Shown here in pieces: positions 44,332 to 53,716 of a stretch of DNA of 64,000 bases. Position 1 is the first letter of the stretch. Each line of letters starts with the position of its first letter. The notes under the pieces were generated by a model that worked only from the letters and a program-made list of their open reading frames with translations, was not told the origin of the DNA and ran no database searches. Both the position numbers and the translations under genes were made by a program. This stretch comes from Lachnospiraceae oral taxon 107 str. F0167 (GTDB lineage Bacteria > Bacillota > Clostridia > Lachnospirales > Lachnospiraceae), in the NCBI GenBank assembly GCA_000209465.1, contig GL890587.1, positions 62,001 through 126,000 on the forward strand, read 5' to 3'.

Positions 44332-46008
44332 ATGGAAAATTTGCGCTCAAATAATATGAAATCAGGTATGCAACAGGCACCAAGCAGATCACTGCTTAAT
44401 GCTGTAGGCATGACACCGGAGGAGATGAGAAAACCTATAATAGGTATAGTAAGCTCATTTAATGAGATAGTACCGGGACATATAAACTTAGATAAAATAT
44501 CCGATGCCGTAAAACTCGGAGTGGCTGAGGCGGGAGGAATGCCTGTGGTATTCCCGGCTATTGCGGTATGTGACGGAATAGCTATGGGACATCTTGGAAT
44601 GAAGTATTCGCTTTGCTCAAGAGATCTGATTGCGGATTCCACAGAGACTGTTGCGATGGCACATCAATTTGATGCACTTGTAATGATTCCAAACTGTGAT
44701 AAGACAGTGCCGGGAATGCTTATGGCGGCGGCAAGATTAAATATCCCTACAGTATTTGTATCGGGAGGTCCGATGCTTTCAGGAAAGGTGAAGGGAAAAA
44801 ACACTTCGCTTTCAAGTATGTTTGAAGCTGTAGGAGCATATGTTGCCGGAAAAATAAGTGAAGATGATGTTTTGGAATTTGAAAATAAGACCTGTCCTAC
44901 CTGCGGTTCCTGCTCAGGTATGTATACGGCAAACTCAATGAACTGCCTTACAGAAGTTCTGGGAATGGGACTTAGAGGTAATGGGACAATACCGGCGGTG
45001 TATTCCGAAAGAATAAGACTTGCAAAAAGAGCTGGATATGCAGTAATGGAAATGCTAAAGAGAGATATCCGCCCAAGAGATATCATGACAAAGGAAGCAT
45101 TTATTAATGCACTTACAATGGATATGGCGCTTGGATGTTCCACAAATTCAATGCTTCACCTGCCGGCTATAGCTTATGAGGCGGGAGTGGATTTGAATGT
45201 GGATATTGCAAATGAGATAAGTTCAAAAACTCCTAACCTTTGTCATCTTGCACCTGCGGGACATACTTATATAGAAGAATTGGATGAAGCAGGCGGTATC
45301 TATGCCGTTATGAAGGAGATATCAAAGCTTGGACTTTTAAATCTTGATTGTATGACTGTTACAGGAAAAACTGTGGGAGAAAATATAAAAAATGCGATAA
45401 ATCTGGATACAGATGTTATAAGACCGGCGGAGAACCCATATTCAAATGTGGGAGGTATTGCGGTACTTAAAGGAAATATAGCACCGGATTCATGTGTTGT
45501 AAAAAGAAGTGCGGTACTCCCTGAGATGTTAAAGCATTCCGGACCTGCAAAAGTATTTGACTGTGAAGAAGATGCGGTTGCGGCTATAAAGGGCGGAAAG
45601 ATTGTGCCGGGAGATGTAGTGGTAATCAGATATGAGGGACCAAAGGGAGGTCCGGGTATGAGAGAGATGTTAAATCCTACATCGGCAATTGCCGGTATGG
45701 GGCTGGATGACACTGTTGCTCTTATTACCGACGGAAGATTCTCCGGTGCATCCAGAGGTGCATCCATAGGTCATGCATCCCCTGAGGCTGCTGTGGGAGG
45801 TCCTATAGGACTTTTAAAGGACGGTGATATTATTGATATTGATATCAATGCAAACACCATAAATGCCAGAGTAAGTGAAGAAGAATTTGCAAAGAGAAGA
45901 GAAAACTGGAAACCGAGACTGAATGAGGTGACAGGATATTTGGCAAGATACAGAAAACTTGTTTCGGGAGCGCCAAGAGGTGCAGTTTTAACAGTGGATG
46001 ATTTATAG
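44332..46008 (+). CDS. ilvD: Dihydroxy-acid dehydratase
   Basis: IlvD dehydrates 2,3-dihydroxy acids in valine and isoleucine synthesis and uses an Fe-S cluster. The 558-residue protein has cluster cysteines in [19 protein letters not shown] and [20 protein letters not shown], and the C-terminal [19 protein letters not shown]. It fits standard length. GGAAAGAGG precedes the ATG, and ilvB begins eight bases after its stop. Confidence 0.97.
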   Translation: MENLRSNNMKSGMQQAPSRSLLNAVGMTPEEMRKPIIGIVSSFNEIVPGHINLDKISDAVKLGVAEAGGMPVVFPAIAVCDGIAMGHLGMKYSLCSRDLIADSTETVAMAHQFDALVMIPNCDKTVPGMLMAAARLNIPTVFVSGGPMLSGKVKGKNTSLSSMFEAVGAYVAGKISEDDVLEFENKTCPTCGSCSGMYTANSMNCLTEVLGMGLRGNGTIPAVYSERIRLAKRAGYAVMEMLKRDIRPRDIMTKEAFINALTMDMALGCSTNSMLHLPAIAYEAGVDLNVDIANEISSKTPNLCHLAPAGHTYIEELDEAGGIYAVMKEISKLGLLNLDCMTVTGKTVGENIKNAINLDTDVIRPAENPYSNVGGIAVLKGNIAPDSCVVKRSAVLPEMLKHSGPAKVFDCEEDAVAAIKGGKIVPGDVVVIRYEGPKGGPGMREMLNPTSAIAGMGLDDTVALITDGRFSGASRGASIGHASPEAAVGGPIGLLKDGDIIDIDINANTINARVSEEEFAKRRENWKPRLNEVTGYLARYRKLVSGAPRGAVLTVDDL

Positions 46009-46016
46009 GAGGATAG

Positions 46017-47705
46017 ATGGCAAAATACAGTGGTTCAAAAATAATAGTTGAATGTCTTTTAGAGCAGGGTGTTGATACGGTTTTCGGTTATCCGGGCGGT
46101 GCAATACTGAACTTATATGATGAATTATATAAAAATCAGGATAGAATAAGACATATACTTACAAGTCATGAACAGGGCGCCGCACATGCTGCAGACGGCT
46201 ATGCCAGAGCCAGCGGAAAGGTAGGAGTATGCCTTGCAACCAGCGGTCCGGGAGCAACAAATCTGGTGACGGGTATTGCCAGTGCTCATATGGACTCCAT
46301 ACCTGTGGTGGCTATAACCTGTAATGTAGGTAATAATCTTCTTGGAAAAGACTCTTTCCAGGAGGTAGATATAGCAGGTATTGTAATGCCGGTTACAAAA
46401 TACAGTTTTATAGTAAGAGACGGAAATAAACTTGCAGATACAATAAGAAGAGCTTTTAAAATAGCGGTAACAGGAAGACCGGGACCTGTACTTATAGATA
46501 TTACAAAGGATGTTACAGGTGACAGCTTTGAATATGAGTACAAAGCGCCTGAAAAGGTAAAGCCTGCTACAGAAGTGGAAGAAGAAGAACTTTTAAATGC
46601 AGTTTCTCTTATAAGAGCATCAAACAAACCATATGTATTGGTAGGTGGAGGTGCAATACTTTCAGGTGCGAGTGAGGAGTTAAAGACCTTTGTTTCAAAG
46701 GTGGACTGTCCGGTGGCTGATACTTTGATGGGTAAGGGTGCATTTGACGGCAGCAATGAAAAATATACCGGAATGGTAGGAATGCATGGAACCAAGTCAA
46801 GCAACCTTGGAATAACGGAATGTGATTTATTGATTGTAATAGGTGCAAGATTCTCGGACAGGGTAATAGGAAATGCAAAGAAGTTTGCAAGAAATGCAAA
46901 GATACTGCATATAGATGTGGATGCGGCTGAGATAAGCAAGAATATCAAGGCTGATTTTTGCCTGATAGGAGATGCAAGACTTATACTCAGAAAGCTGAAT
47001 TCCAGACTTGATCCTATGCATCATGATGAATGGGTGGCTCATATCGAGAGATTAAAAGATATGTATCCTATTAAAATGAATAAAGCCGGTCTTACAGGTG
47101 AGTATATTATAGAAACTATTGATGCAAAGACAGCCGATGATACCATAATCAGTACCGAGGTCGGACAGCATCAGATGTGGACGGCACAGTTTTATAAATT
47201 CAAAAATCCGAGAACCTTACTTACATCAGGAGGACTTGGAACCATGGGTTACGGTCTGGGCGCATCCATAGGTGCAAAGGTGGCAAAGCCTGATAAAACT
47301 GTAGTAAATATAGCAGGTGACGGCTGCTTTAGAATGAATATGAATGAAATAGCTACGGCTACAAGATATGACATACCGATTATTCAGGTGATTATAAACA
47401 ATCATGTGCTTGGAATGGTTAGACAGTGGCAGAATTTATACTATGGAAAAAGATACTCACAAACTGTACTCAGAGATAAAGTCGATTTTGTAAAATTGGC
47501 GGAGGCAATGGGTGCAAAGGCTAGAAGAGTAACTACAAAAGAGGAGTTTGATGATGCCTTTGATGAGGCATTAAAGTCAAATACTACTTTTGTTATTGAA
47601 TGTGAGATAGATTCTGATGAAAAAGTATTCCCGATGGTATCTCCGGGTGCTGCAATATCAGATGCATTTGATGAAAAAGATTTAAAATTGAACCCTGTAA
47701 AATAA
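46017..47705 (+). CDS. ilvB: Acetolactate synthase large subunit
   Basis: The 562-residue ThDP enzyme makes acetolactate or acetohydroxybutyrate. It has GVDTVFGYPGGAILNLYDEL with the catalytic Glu region SHEQGAAHAADGYARASGKV, an FAD-binding middle and the ThDP motif GDGCFRMNMNEIATATRYDI followed by HVLGMVRQWQ. No regulatory subunit gene (ilvN/ilvH) follows, which is unusual for a biosynthetic enzyme; the subunit may be encoded elsewhere. The gene is eight bases after ilvD. Confidence 0.96.
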   Translation: MAKYSGSKIIVECLLEQGVDTVFGYPGGAILNLYDELYKNQDRIRHILTSHEQGAAHAADGYARASGKVGVCLATSGPGATNLVTGIASAHMDSIPVVAITCNVGNNLLGKDSFQEVDIAGIVMPVTKYSFIVRDGNKLADTIRRAFKIAVTGRPGPVLIDITKDVTGDSFEYEYKAPEKVKPATEVEEEELLNAVSLIRASNKPYVLVGGGAILSGASEELKTFVSKVDCPVADTLMGKGAFDGSNEKYTGMVGMHGTKSSNLGITECDLLIVIGARFSDRVIGNAKKFARNAKILHIDVDAAEISKNIKADFCLIGDARLILRKLNSRLDPMHHDEWVAHIERLKDMYPIKMNKAGLTGEYIIETIDAKTADDTIISTEVGQHQMWTAQFYKFKNPRTLLTSGGLGTMGYGLGASIGAKVAKPDKTVVNIAGDGCFRMNMNEIATATRYDIPIIQVIINNHVLGMVRQWQNLYYGKRYSQTVLRDKVDFVKLAEAMGAKARRVTTKEEFDDAFDEALKSNTTFVIECEIDSDEKVFPMVSPGAAISDAFDEKDLKLNPVK

Positions 47706-47730
47706 TATACCGTTAAAATTCGGTATATTA
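47703..47730 (+). other. Hairpin between ilvB and serC
   Basis: TAATATACCG pairs perfectly with CGGTATATTA around an 8-base loop. It is followed by AAGG, not T, so it is at best a weak terminator and may stabilise or separate the ilv and ser transcripts. Confidence 0.5.
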
Positions 47731-47775
47731 AGGTTTATCTAAAACCGATTATATAAATATTATAAGGAGATTATC

Positions 47776-48858
47776 ATGGGAAGAGTGTATAATTTTAGTG
47801 CGGGTCCCGCAGTACTTCCGGAGGAAGTTTTAAAAGAAGCGGCTGCAGAAATGCTTGATTATAATGGTAGCGGAATGTCTGTTATGGAGATGAGCCACCG
47901 TTCCAAGGTGTATGAAGAGATAATAGAGGAAGCCGAAAGGGATATCAGAGAACTTCTTGATATTCCTGACAATTATAAGGTGCTTTTTTTACAGGGTGGC
48001 GGACATACACAGTTTGCGATGGTTCCGATGAATCTTATGAAGAATAAAAAGGCGGACTATATTATCACAGGTCAATGGGCAAAAAAAGCCTTCCAGGAAG
48101 CAAAGATGTATGGTGATGTAGTGGCTGTAGCTTCAAGTGATGATAAGACATTTTCATATATACCTGATTGTTCAGACCTTCCTATAAGAGAGGATGCGGA
48201 TTATGTATATATCTGCGAGAACAATACAATCTACGGTACAAAATTTAAGAACCTGCCAAATACAAAGGGCAAGGATTTGGTAGCGGATGTTTCATCCTGC
48301 TTCTTATCGGAGCCTATGGATGTAAGTAAATACGCTCTTATCTGGGGTGGAGTACAAAAAAATATAGGACCGGCAGGTGTTGTAATAGTAATTATAAGAG
48401 AGGATTTGCTTAGCGATGATGTACTTGAGGGTACACCTTCCATGTTAAGATATAAAATCCATGCAGATAATAAATCTCTTTATAATACCCCTCCTACTTA
48501 TAATATATATATTTGCGGTAAGGTGTTCAAATGGATAAAATCTCTTGGCGGTCTCAGTGCAATGAAGGAAAGAAATGAGGAAAAGGCAAAGATTTTATAT
48601 GATTTCCTTGATGAGTCAAAGTTATTCAAAGGTACGGTAAGAAAGGAAGACCGTTCTCTTATGAATGTGCCTTTTATTACCGGAGATAAAGACTTGGATG
48701 CAAAGTTTATAAAAGAGGCTGAGGCAAAAGGATTTGTAAACTTAAAAGGACATAGAAGTGTGGGCGGAATGAGAGCCAGCATTTATAATGCTATGCCGAA
48801 AGAAGGTGTAGAAAAACTTGTTGAGTTTATGAAAAAATTTGAAAAAGAGAATGCATAA
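47776..48858 (+). CDS. serC: Phosphoserine aminotransferase
   Basis: SerC converts 3-phosphohydroxypyruvate to phosphoserine using PLP. The 360-residue protein starts MGRVYNFSAGPAVLPEEVLK and has GGGHTQFAMVPMNL, the PLP lysine in IWGGVQKNIGPAGV and the C-terminal HRSVGGMRASIYNAM. AAGGAG precedes the ATG; serA begins nine bases after its stop. The pair forms the first two steps of serine synthesis; no phosphatase gene is in the window. Confidence 0.97.
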   Translation: MGRVYNFSAGPAVLPEEVLKEAAAEMLDYNGSGMSVMEMSHRSKVYEEIIEEAERDIRELLDIPDNYKVLFLQGGGHTQFAMVPMNLMKNKKADYIITGQWAKKAFQEAKMYGDVVAVASSDDKTFSYIPDCSDLPIREDADYVYICENNTIYGTKFKNLPNTKGKDLVADVSSCFLSEPMDVSKYALIWGGVQKNIGPAGVVIVIIREDLLSDDVLEGTPSMLRYKIHADNKSLYNTPPTYNIYICGKVFKWIKSLGGLSAMKERNEEKAKILYDFLDESKLFKGTVRKEDRSLMNVPFITGDKDLDAKFIKEAEAKGFVNLKGHRSVGGMRASIYNAMPKEGVEKLVEFMKKFEKENA

Positions 48859-48867
48859 GGAGAAAGT

Positions 48868-50031
48868 ATGAGAAAAATACATTGCCTAAACCCTATCGCA
48901 AGTGTGGGGACGGATATATTTGATGAAAATTATAAGATTACAGACAATATAGAAGAAGCGGACGCCATAATGGTAAGGTCCGCAGCAATGGGTGAAATGG
49001 AATTTTCAAAGAATCTTCTTGCAATTGCCAGAGCCGGTGCAGGTGTAAATAATATACCGCTGGAGAGATGTGCTGATAGCGGAATAGTGGTATTTAATAC
49101 ACCGGGAGCCAATGCAAACGGTGTAAAAGAGCTTGTAATCTGCGGAATGTTATTGGCTGCAAGAGATGTTGTGGGCGGCATTGAGTGGACAAGAAGTATC
49201 AAGGATTCAGACACTATTTCAAAGGATGTGGAAAAGGGCAAGAAAAACTTTGCCGGCGGAGAGATAAAGGGTAAAAAACTCGGAGTAATAGGACTTGGAG
49301 CAATAGGTGCGGAGGTGGCAAATGCCGCGGCATCGCTGGGGCTTGAAGTATTCGGATACGATCCCTATATATCTGTAAATGCGGCATGGAGACTTTCAAG
49401 AAAGATAAAGCCTATTACAGATATAAATGAAATATATAAAGAATGTGATTATATTTCACTTCATATACCATTGACAGAAGATAACAGAGGTATGATCGGC
49501 AAAAACTCCATTTCTCAGATGAAGGACGGTGTGGTAGTACTTAATTTTGCAAGAGATCTGCTTGTAGATGATGAAGAGATGGAAAAGGCACTTGAGAGCG
49601 GTAAGGTTGCAAGATATGTGACAGACTTCCCTAATACAAAATCCGCAAAAATGGAAAAAGCGATAGTAATACCTCATCTTGGTGCTTCCACACAGGAGAG
49701 TGAGGATAATTGTGCTGTAATGGCTGCAAATGAACTTGTGGATTATCTTGAAAACGGTAATATAAAAAATTCGGTAAACTTCCCAAGCTGTGATATGGGA
49801 ATATGCCAGGTAGAGGGCAGAGTTTCTCTTTTGCATCAGAATATTCCAAATATGATAGGTCAGATCACTTCAGCATTTGCAAAGAACGGATATAATATCT
49901 CCGATCTTACAAATAAATCAAAGGGTACAAAGGCATATACCCTTATAGATATAGAAACCAAGGCAAGTGAAAGCCTTATAAATGAGTTAAATGCTATTGA
50001 AGGTATTTTAAAGGTGAGGATTATAAAGTAG
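48868..50031 (+). CDS. serA: D-3-phosphoglycerate dehydrogenase
   Basis: SerA oxidises 3-phosphoglycerate with NAD. The 387-residue short-type enzyme has the NAD fold KLGVIGLGAIGAEVANAAAS, the catalytic Arg, Glu and His region (VLNFARDLLVDDEEM, then VIPHLGASTQESEDN) and a C-terminal ACT domain from about residue 315 (ISDLTNKSKGTKAYTLIDIE), which can bind serine. The last 20 coding bases recur exactly at 62109-62128. AAGGAGAAAGT precedes the ATG. Confidence 0.96.
   Translation: MRKIHCLNPIASVGTDIFDENYKITDNIEEADAIMVRSAAMGEMEFSKNLLAIARAGAGVNNIPLERCADSGIVVFNTPGANANGVKELVICGMLLAARDVVGGIEWTRSIKDSDTISKDVEKGKKNFAGGEIKGKKLGVIGLGAIGAEVANAAASLGLEVFGYDPYISVNAAWRLSRKIKPITDINEIYKECDYISLHIPLTEDNRGMIGKNSISQMKDGVVVLNFARDLLVDDEEMEKALESGKVARYVTDFPNTKSAKMEKAIVIPHLGASTQESEDNCAVMAANELVDYLENGNIKNSVNFPSCDMGICQVEGRVSLLHQNIPNMIGQITSAFAKNGYNISDLTNKSKGTKAYTLIDIETKASESLINELNAIEGILKVRIIK
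50011..50030. repeat. Left copy of a 20-bp direct repeat in the serA 3' end
   Basis: AAGGTGAGGATTATAAAGTA encodes the end of SerA (KVRIIK and the first bases of the stop). The identical 20 bases lie at 62109-62128. The flanks differ. A chance match of this length in 64 kb is unlikely. It is the likely attachment-site half of a 12.1-kb insertion. Confidence 0.7.
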
Positions 50032-50057
50032 CATTTTAACCACAATGGGAGTTAAAT

Positions 50058-50585
50058 ATGGAATTTAGAAAAAAGGAGTATGCTCCTTTTGATATTTTTG
50101 ATAGCGAATGGGCGGTAATAACAGTAGGCAACAAGGAAAAGTTTAATTCCTGCCTGGTTTCATGGGGAAGCCTTGGGAATATTTGGGGTGCACCCGGAAA
50201 AAGCAAGGCAACTGTGACATTATATATACATCCATCAAGATATACAGCTCAGTTTATAGATGATAGTGAATATTTTACTGTAAGTTTTTTTGATTCTGAG
50301 TATAAAAAGGCAATTGCATACCTTGGAAGCCATTCGGGAAGAAATGAAAACAAAATAGAAAATGCCGGACTTACTGCTGTCGCTATAGGTAAGGCTATGG
50401 GATTTAAAGAGGCAAAGCAGACTTTTTTATGTAAAAAACTTTGTAAGCAACAGTTTGACAAGAACAGTTTTATACAGGAAATAAGAGACTACTATGAACA
50501 GTATCCTGATATCTATACTGACGGTCACGGCGGCTGGGAGCCTCATTTTATTCTGCTGGGCGAGATAGAAGAAGTTATAGAGTAA
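50058..50585 (+). CDS. Flavin reductase-like FMN-binding protein
   Basis: The 175-residue protein resembles the flavin reductase/split-barrel FMN family: EWAVITVGNKEKFNSCLVSW, then ATVTLYIHPSRYTAQFIDDS, FTVSFFDSEYKKAIAYLGSH and a C-terminal HFILLGEIEEV. It would bind FMN and reduce an unknown acceptor. It follows serA by 26 bases, just inside the proposed island boundary, so it may be island cargo or the native gene downstream of serA. A terminator follows. Confidence 0.82.
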   Translation: MEFRKKEYAPFDIFDSEWAVITVGNKEKFNSCLVSWGSLGNIWGAPGKSKATVTLYIHPSRYTAQFIDDSEYFTVSFFDSEYKKAIAYLGSHSGRNENKIENAGLTAVAIGKAMGFKEAKQTFLCKKLCKQQFDKNSFIQEIRDYYEQYPDIYTDGHGGWEPHFILLGEIEEVIE

Positions 50586-50603
50586 TATGTGCCTTTAGGC
50601 ATC

Positions 50604-50646
50604 AAAGGGGATAAGCTCTTTACGTGAAGATCTTATCCCTTTTTGT
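50604..50646 (+). terminator. Terminator after the flavin reductase gene
   Basis: AAAGGGGATAAG pairs with CTTATCCCTTTT (one mismatch) around a 16-base loop, ending in TTTTGTG. Confidence 0.85.
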
Positions 50647-50684
50647 GTGCAATAAAATATTAAAATTTGAAGCTTAGAATCTAT

Positions 50685-51053
50685 TTATATATCCAATTTT
50701 TCAACAATCTCTCCATTTTCCTCTTTTTTCATAATCTTTTTAATAATTTCTTCTCCAAGATACCGTGAAAATAAAGTCAAGTCTTTTGATACTTCAAATA
50801 CAATATTATGTTTTATACTGTCTGTATCAAAACTTAAGTCATATTTATCTTTATTATTCCAATAATTCCAATTTACATCCGTTCTTTCATAGTAAACATA
50901 ATTTTTATTTTTTGTAATATAAATTCTTTTATTGATGAGTGTTTTTTTATCATCAGATATAAATGTATCTGAATATATCTTTATTCCTTCAAAAAGCTTA
51001 TATTCCCTAATCCTGTCATTTGAAATATTTAATTTAATCTCACTATATTCCAT
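50685..51053 (-). CDS. EXLDI-family protein
   Basis: The 122-residue protein ends in EKLDI, matching the EXLDI protein family, which is named for this C-terminal motif. It has a mixed beta-rich body (KLFEGIKIYSDTFISDD, then KRIYITKNKNYVYYERTDVN) with a tyrosine- and asparagine-rich middle. Function is unknown. It is transcribed alone on the minus strand at the left of the accessory region. GGTGG precedes the ATG at 51053. The assignment rests on length and the end motif. Confidence 0.7.
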   Translation of the reverse strand: MEYSEIKLNISNDRIREYKLFEGIKIYSDTFISDDKKTLINKRIYITKNKNYVYYERTDVNWNYWNNKDKYDLSFDTDSIKHNIVFEVSKDLTLFSRYLGEEIIKKIMKKEENGEIVEKLDI

Positions 51054-51321
51054 ATTACCACCTTTCTTTTATAACACTGTTTTGCAGATAGTATACTACT
51101 TACAAGTTACCTTTTATATAATAAATCTAAGTAATAATAAAAGACTAAGTTCTACTGTACACGGGTAAGCTTGTTTTCTACTGTATTGTCTGTGGTTGGC
51201 TTTGCCAATTTTTTCGTAATTGCATATGTACTTAATGTGCTTGCTCAATATGTTGAGTAATACAGAAGCATTACTTGGGGCAGATATATTAATAAAATAA
51301 ATATTATTTTAAAATATATTA

Positions 51322-51350
51322 TTTACAACAATATAGAATTGTGCTATAAA
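51322..51350 (+). promoter_or_regulatory. Promoter of the peptide-MFS unit
   Basis: TTTACA (51322-51327), a 17-base spacer and TATAAA (51345-51350) end seven bases before an AAGGAGG ribosome site, so the leader is nearly absent. The stretch 51054-51321 contains a small TTGGC-TTT-GCCAA hairpin followed by six T (near 51196-51214) and no gene. Confidence 0.7.
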
Positions 51351-51370
51351 TTGACTAAGGAGGTAGAGTT

Positions 51371-51463
51371 GTGTTAATAACAAGAAGAGTCACAAATAAG
51401 AAAGAATTGGAAGAAATAGATGTTTCTGATTTGTATAATCTTACATTAGGAGGAAGCCTATGA
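51371..51463 (+). CDS. 30-residue peptide coupled to the MFS gene
   Basis: A GTG start lies six bases after a perfect AAGGAGGT. The product reads MLITRRVTNKKELEEIDVSD and ends LYNLTLGGSL. Its stop codon overlaps the MFS ATG (ATGA), and the MFS ribosome site (AGGAGGAAG) is inside its last codons, so the two are translationally coupled. The peptide is charged in front and ends with a Gly-Gly-Ser-Leu tail. It may be a leader needed only for coupling, or a small exported or precursor peptide handled by the transporter. I do not recognise it. Confidence 0.55.
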   Translation: MLITRRVTNKKELEEIDVSDLYNLTLGGSL

Positions 51464-52574
51464 ATGAAAAAAAGTTGTTTAGCGTTTCTTTTTTCATGAA
51501 TTTTGTGTTTTCTATGCTCACTACATTACTGCCATTAATTGTGTTTAATATAAATGAATCGACAAAAGACATAAATGTTATAATGATCACATTCACCGGT
51601 TCATTATTAGTTACACGATTATTTTCGATTTGGAATTTGTTGAGGGTAAAAACAGAAATTGTATTAGGATGTATACTTTTTACTGTTAGTTGCCTTATTT
51701 TAGTAATCGAAAGCAATAGTATGGAATGGATGTTTGTGGGATCACTTTTATTTGGACTATCTATTGGTTTGGTTCCTCCTGCAATTTTAGTTTTACTTAG
51801 TGAAAATAAAGATAAGAGAACTTTTAATTTAGGCATATACAATTCTATAGTGGCTATAGCTTCGATATTTTCTCCCATAATTGGTGAAAATATATATCAC
51901 AAGAATCCATATTTACTTTTTTTTGGTGGGTTATATTTGCAAGCATAATGACCATAGTGGCATTATTGTTAAAGAAGGAAAAGAACAATTATGAGAGTAC
52001 AACAAATCATAAAGCAGTTTATAATTTAAAAAAAGTCGTGTCAAATACAATGTTTCAAATTTCATTCATTATTCTTTTATTTTCATCTATATCATATGGA
52101 TCAATAGTTGCTTATTTACCTGTTTATTTTGAGACATTGAGCTTGTCTATTGGAATATATTATTTGTTTTTTTGGGCGGGATACATTTTGATGCAGTTTG
52201 TTAGGAGAATTAGGTATAGTTTTTATACGGTATTGTGTGCGTTGATTTTTATTTCGTTGGTACAACTTTCCCTTGTATTATTTGAAGAAGCTTTTATAGT
52301 ATATTTTTTTGCATGGATATATGGGTTAGGCTATGGTAGCTTATTTAAAGTGTTTTATGTAGAGGTTGGTAGTTTCAATACCGAGGAAGAACGCAGTATA
52401 GGTTTTTCTATTTTAAGTTTGATTTCATATATTGGGGTAGGAATAGCTCCGGTTTTCTTGATACCTTTTAATATTGACTGGAAAATGCTTTTTACCGGAA
52501 ATCTTTTTTATAATATAATAGCAATAATTATATTTTTGTTTTTGAGAAAAAAATCTATAAAAGATGATATCTAA
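51460..52574 (+). pseudogene. MFS transporter split by a one-base frameshift
   Basis: The first frame (51460-51948) encodes about six membrane segments and ends abruptly after NPYLLFFGGLYLQA. The second frame, from ATG 51948 to 52574, encodes the other half (IVALLLKKEKNNYESTTNHK onwards). Read one frame over, the region before the second ATG gives LLFFWWVIFASIMTIVALLL, a natural membrane helix. Adding one T to the T8 run at 51917-51924 restores one protein of about 371 residues with 12 helices. The family is the major facilitator superfamily; the substrate is unknown. It could be a true pseudogene, a phase-variable gene or a sequence error. Confidence 0.85.
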
Positions 52575-52718
52575 AATGAGAGTTATCTCTCAACACTAGG
52601 ATGTGTAAGAAATGGATTTAAATAAAGTAATGGGATTATAGGTAACCCTTAAACAACCTAAAAAATTATAAGGAGATAATATAACACTTTTTTGAATGGT
52701 TATATTGAAAGAAAAAAT

Positions 52719-52775
52719 ATGGAACTTAACAATAAAAAAGTTAAAGAATTACTACCTCAAAAGGAACCATTTTGG
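52719..52775 (+). pseudogene. 5' fragment of a FabZ-like dehydratase gene (split by transposon)
   Basis: The fragment reads MELNNKKVKELLPQKEPFW, the N-terminus of 3-hydroxyacyl-ACP dehydratases (consensus ending in LLPHRYPF). It continues for seven more codons (EDLSRT, stop at 52794-52796) that belong to the transposon end. The rest of the gene is at 61030-61412. No start-proximal AGGAGG is seen. Bases 52575-52718 hold no other recognisable gene. Confidence 0.8.
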
Positions 52776-52816
52776 GAAGATTTGTCAAGGACATAAACAA
52801 AATTTCTTTAATAAAT

Positions 52817-52981
52817 TTATATCTTCTCTGTTTCTCTCTTGATTAGCTTCAGTATTTTGTCCTTGTATGTTTCCCCTGTACCTTGCTTGAAATGTAGGTT
52901 TACAGTATATTTTGTTTTTCCAATATCCATTATTAACTGTTTATGTGCCAGTTCTTTTATCTTTATTTTTTCTTCTTCCAT
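52817..52981 (-). CDS. TnpW-like transposon protein
   Basis: The 54-residue product starts MEEEKIKIKELAHKQLIMDI and continues GKTKYTVNLHFKQGTGETYK. It matches the small TnpW proteins found near the end of Tn4451-type elements, whose role is unknown. GGAGGAC lies just before the ATG at 52981. It is the gene closest to the left junction. Confidence 0.75.
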   Translation of the reverse strand: MEEEKIKIKELAHKQLIMDIGKTKYTVNLHFKQGTGETYKDKILKLIKRETEKI

Positions 52982-53013
52982 AAGTCCTCCTTTCCGTTTT
53001 TAGGCAAAGAAAA

Positions 53014-53044
53014 AACAGTAAATCTTTTTTTGACTTACTGTTCC
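53014..53044. terminator. Inverted repeat between tnpW and sdpI
   Basis: AACAGTAA and TTACTGTT pair around a T-rich 15-base loop, after the sdpI stop on the minus strand. A similar arm pair is found at 55707-55737. Confidence 0.5.
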
Positions 53045-53068
53045 TGTGATATTAAATTATGCAATTTT

Positions 53069-53716
53069 CTATTTTGTTACTTGATGGCTGTAAATCAAAT
53101 CAACAGCTAACCCCAGTAGAATAACGATAGCAATCAACACATATAATATTATGTTATGAAATATCAAACTGAATATTGAAATGAGAGTTCCTGTTATCAT
53201 AATTGTAATCCCTGAAATTCTTTGGCATTTCTTCCATATCTCATCATTTTTCATACTATGGTTTGTTCTAAACCCTAAAACACCATTTTTCTTCAGTTTA
53301 GGCATTACATTACCAATTACAATAAAGATAATTCCCACTAAAAAAAATAAAGCTTGTTCCAACTCAAAAGAGGCAAAAGACAGTTTTTCAGCCTTACTCA
53401 AACCCGAATAAATCATCACTCCAGAAATAATGTTAAAAATCAGCAATGAACAAATTCCAATAATTAAACCGTTCTTTTCGTTATTATTCCCTTGTACCTC
53501 CTGTTTCTTGGCAATTCTCCCCATAAGTAATAAAAATTGCCCAAATAGAATTGTTACAACTGGGAATATCAAAATTTCATATTTACTGCCCCATCTATCA
53601 ACCTTATTGTCAATATTATAGTGAGCGGGTATTAAATCTGGTAAGAACAACAATGCAACAATACTCGCAACTAATGGCAAAAACATAAGTATATAAAACA
53701 GTTTTTTATTTTTCAT
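53069..53716 (-). CDS. sdpI: SdpI-family immunity-like membrane protein
   Basis: The 215-residue protein has six or so hydrophobic segments and starts KNKKLFYILMFLPLVASIV with a DUF1648-type opening (LPDLIPAHYNIDNKVDRWGS). The end resembles SdpI, including KKNGVLGFRTNHSMKNDEIW. In Bacillus SdpI gives immunity to the toxin SdpC and, when bound to it, sequesters the repressor SdpR. It overlaps the SdpR gene by 11 bases. No sdpC or sdpAB is present in the element, so it may guard against foreign toxins. Confidence 0.85.
   Translation of the reverse strand: MKNKKLFYILMFLPLVASIVALLFLPDLIPAHYNIDNKVDRWGSKYEILIFPVVTILFGQFLLLMGRIAKKQEVQGNNNEKNGLIIGICSLLIFNIISGVMIYSGLSKAEKLSFASFELEQALFFLVGIIFIVIGNVMPKLKKNGVLGFRTNHSMKNDEIWKKCQRISGITIMITGTLISIFSLIFHNIILYVLIAIVILLGLAVDLIYSHQVTK

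Noticed and set aside
51948-52574. Second half of the MFS transporter as an independent gene
   Set aside because: Its ATG lies in the middle of a membrane helix that starts in the preceding frame, and no ribosome site precedes it.
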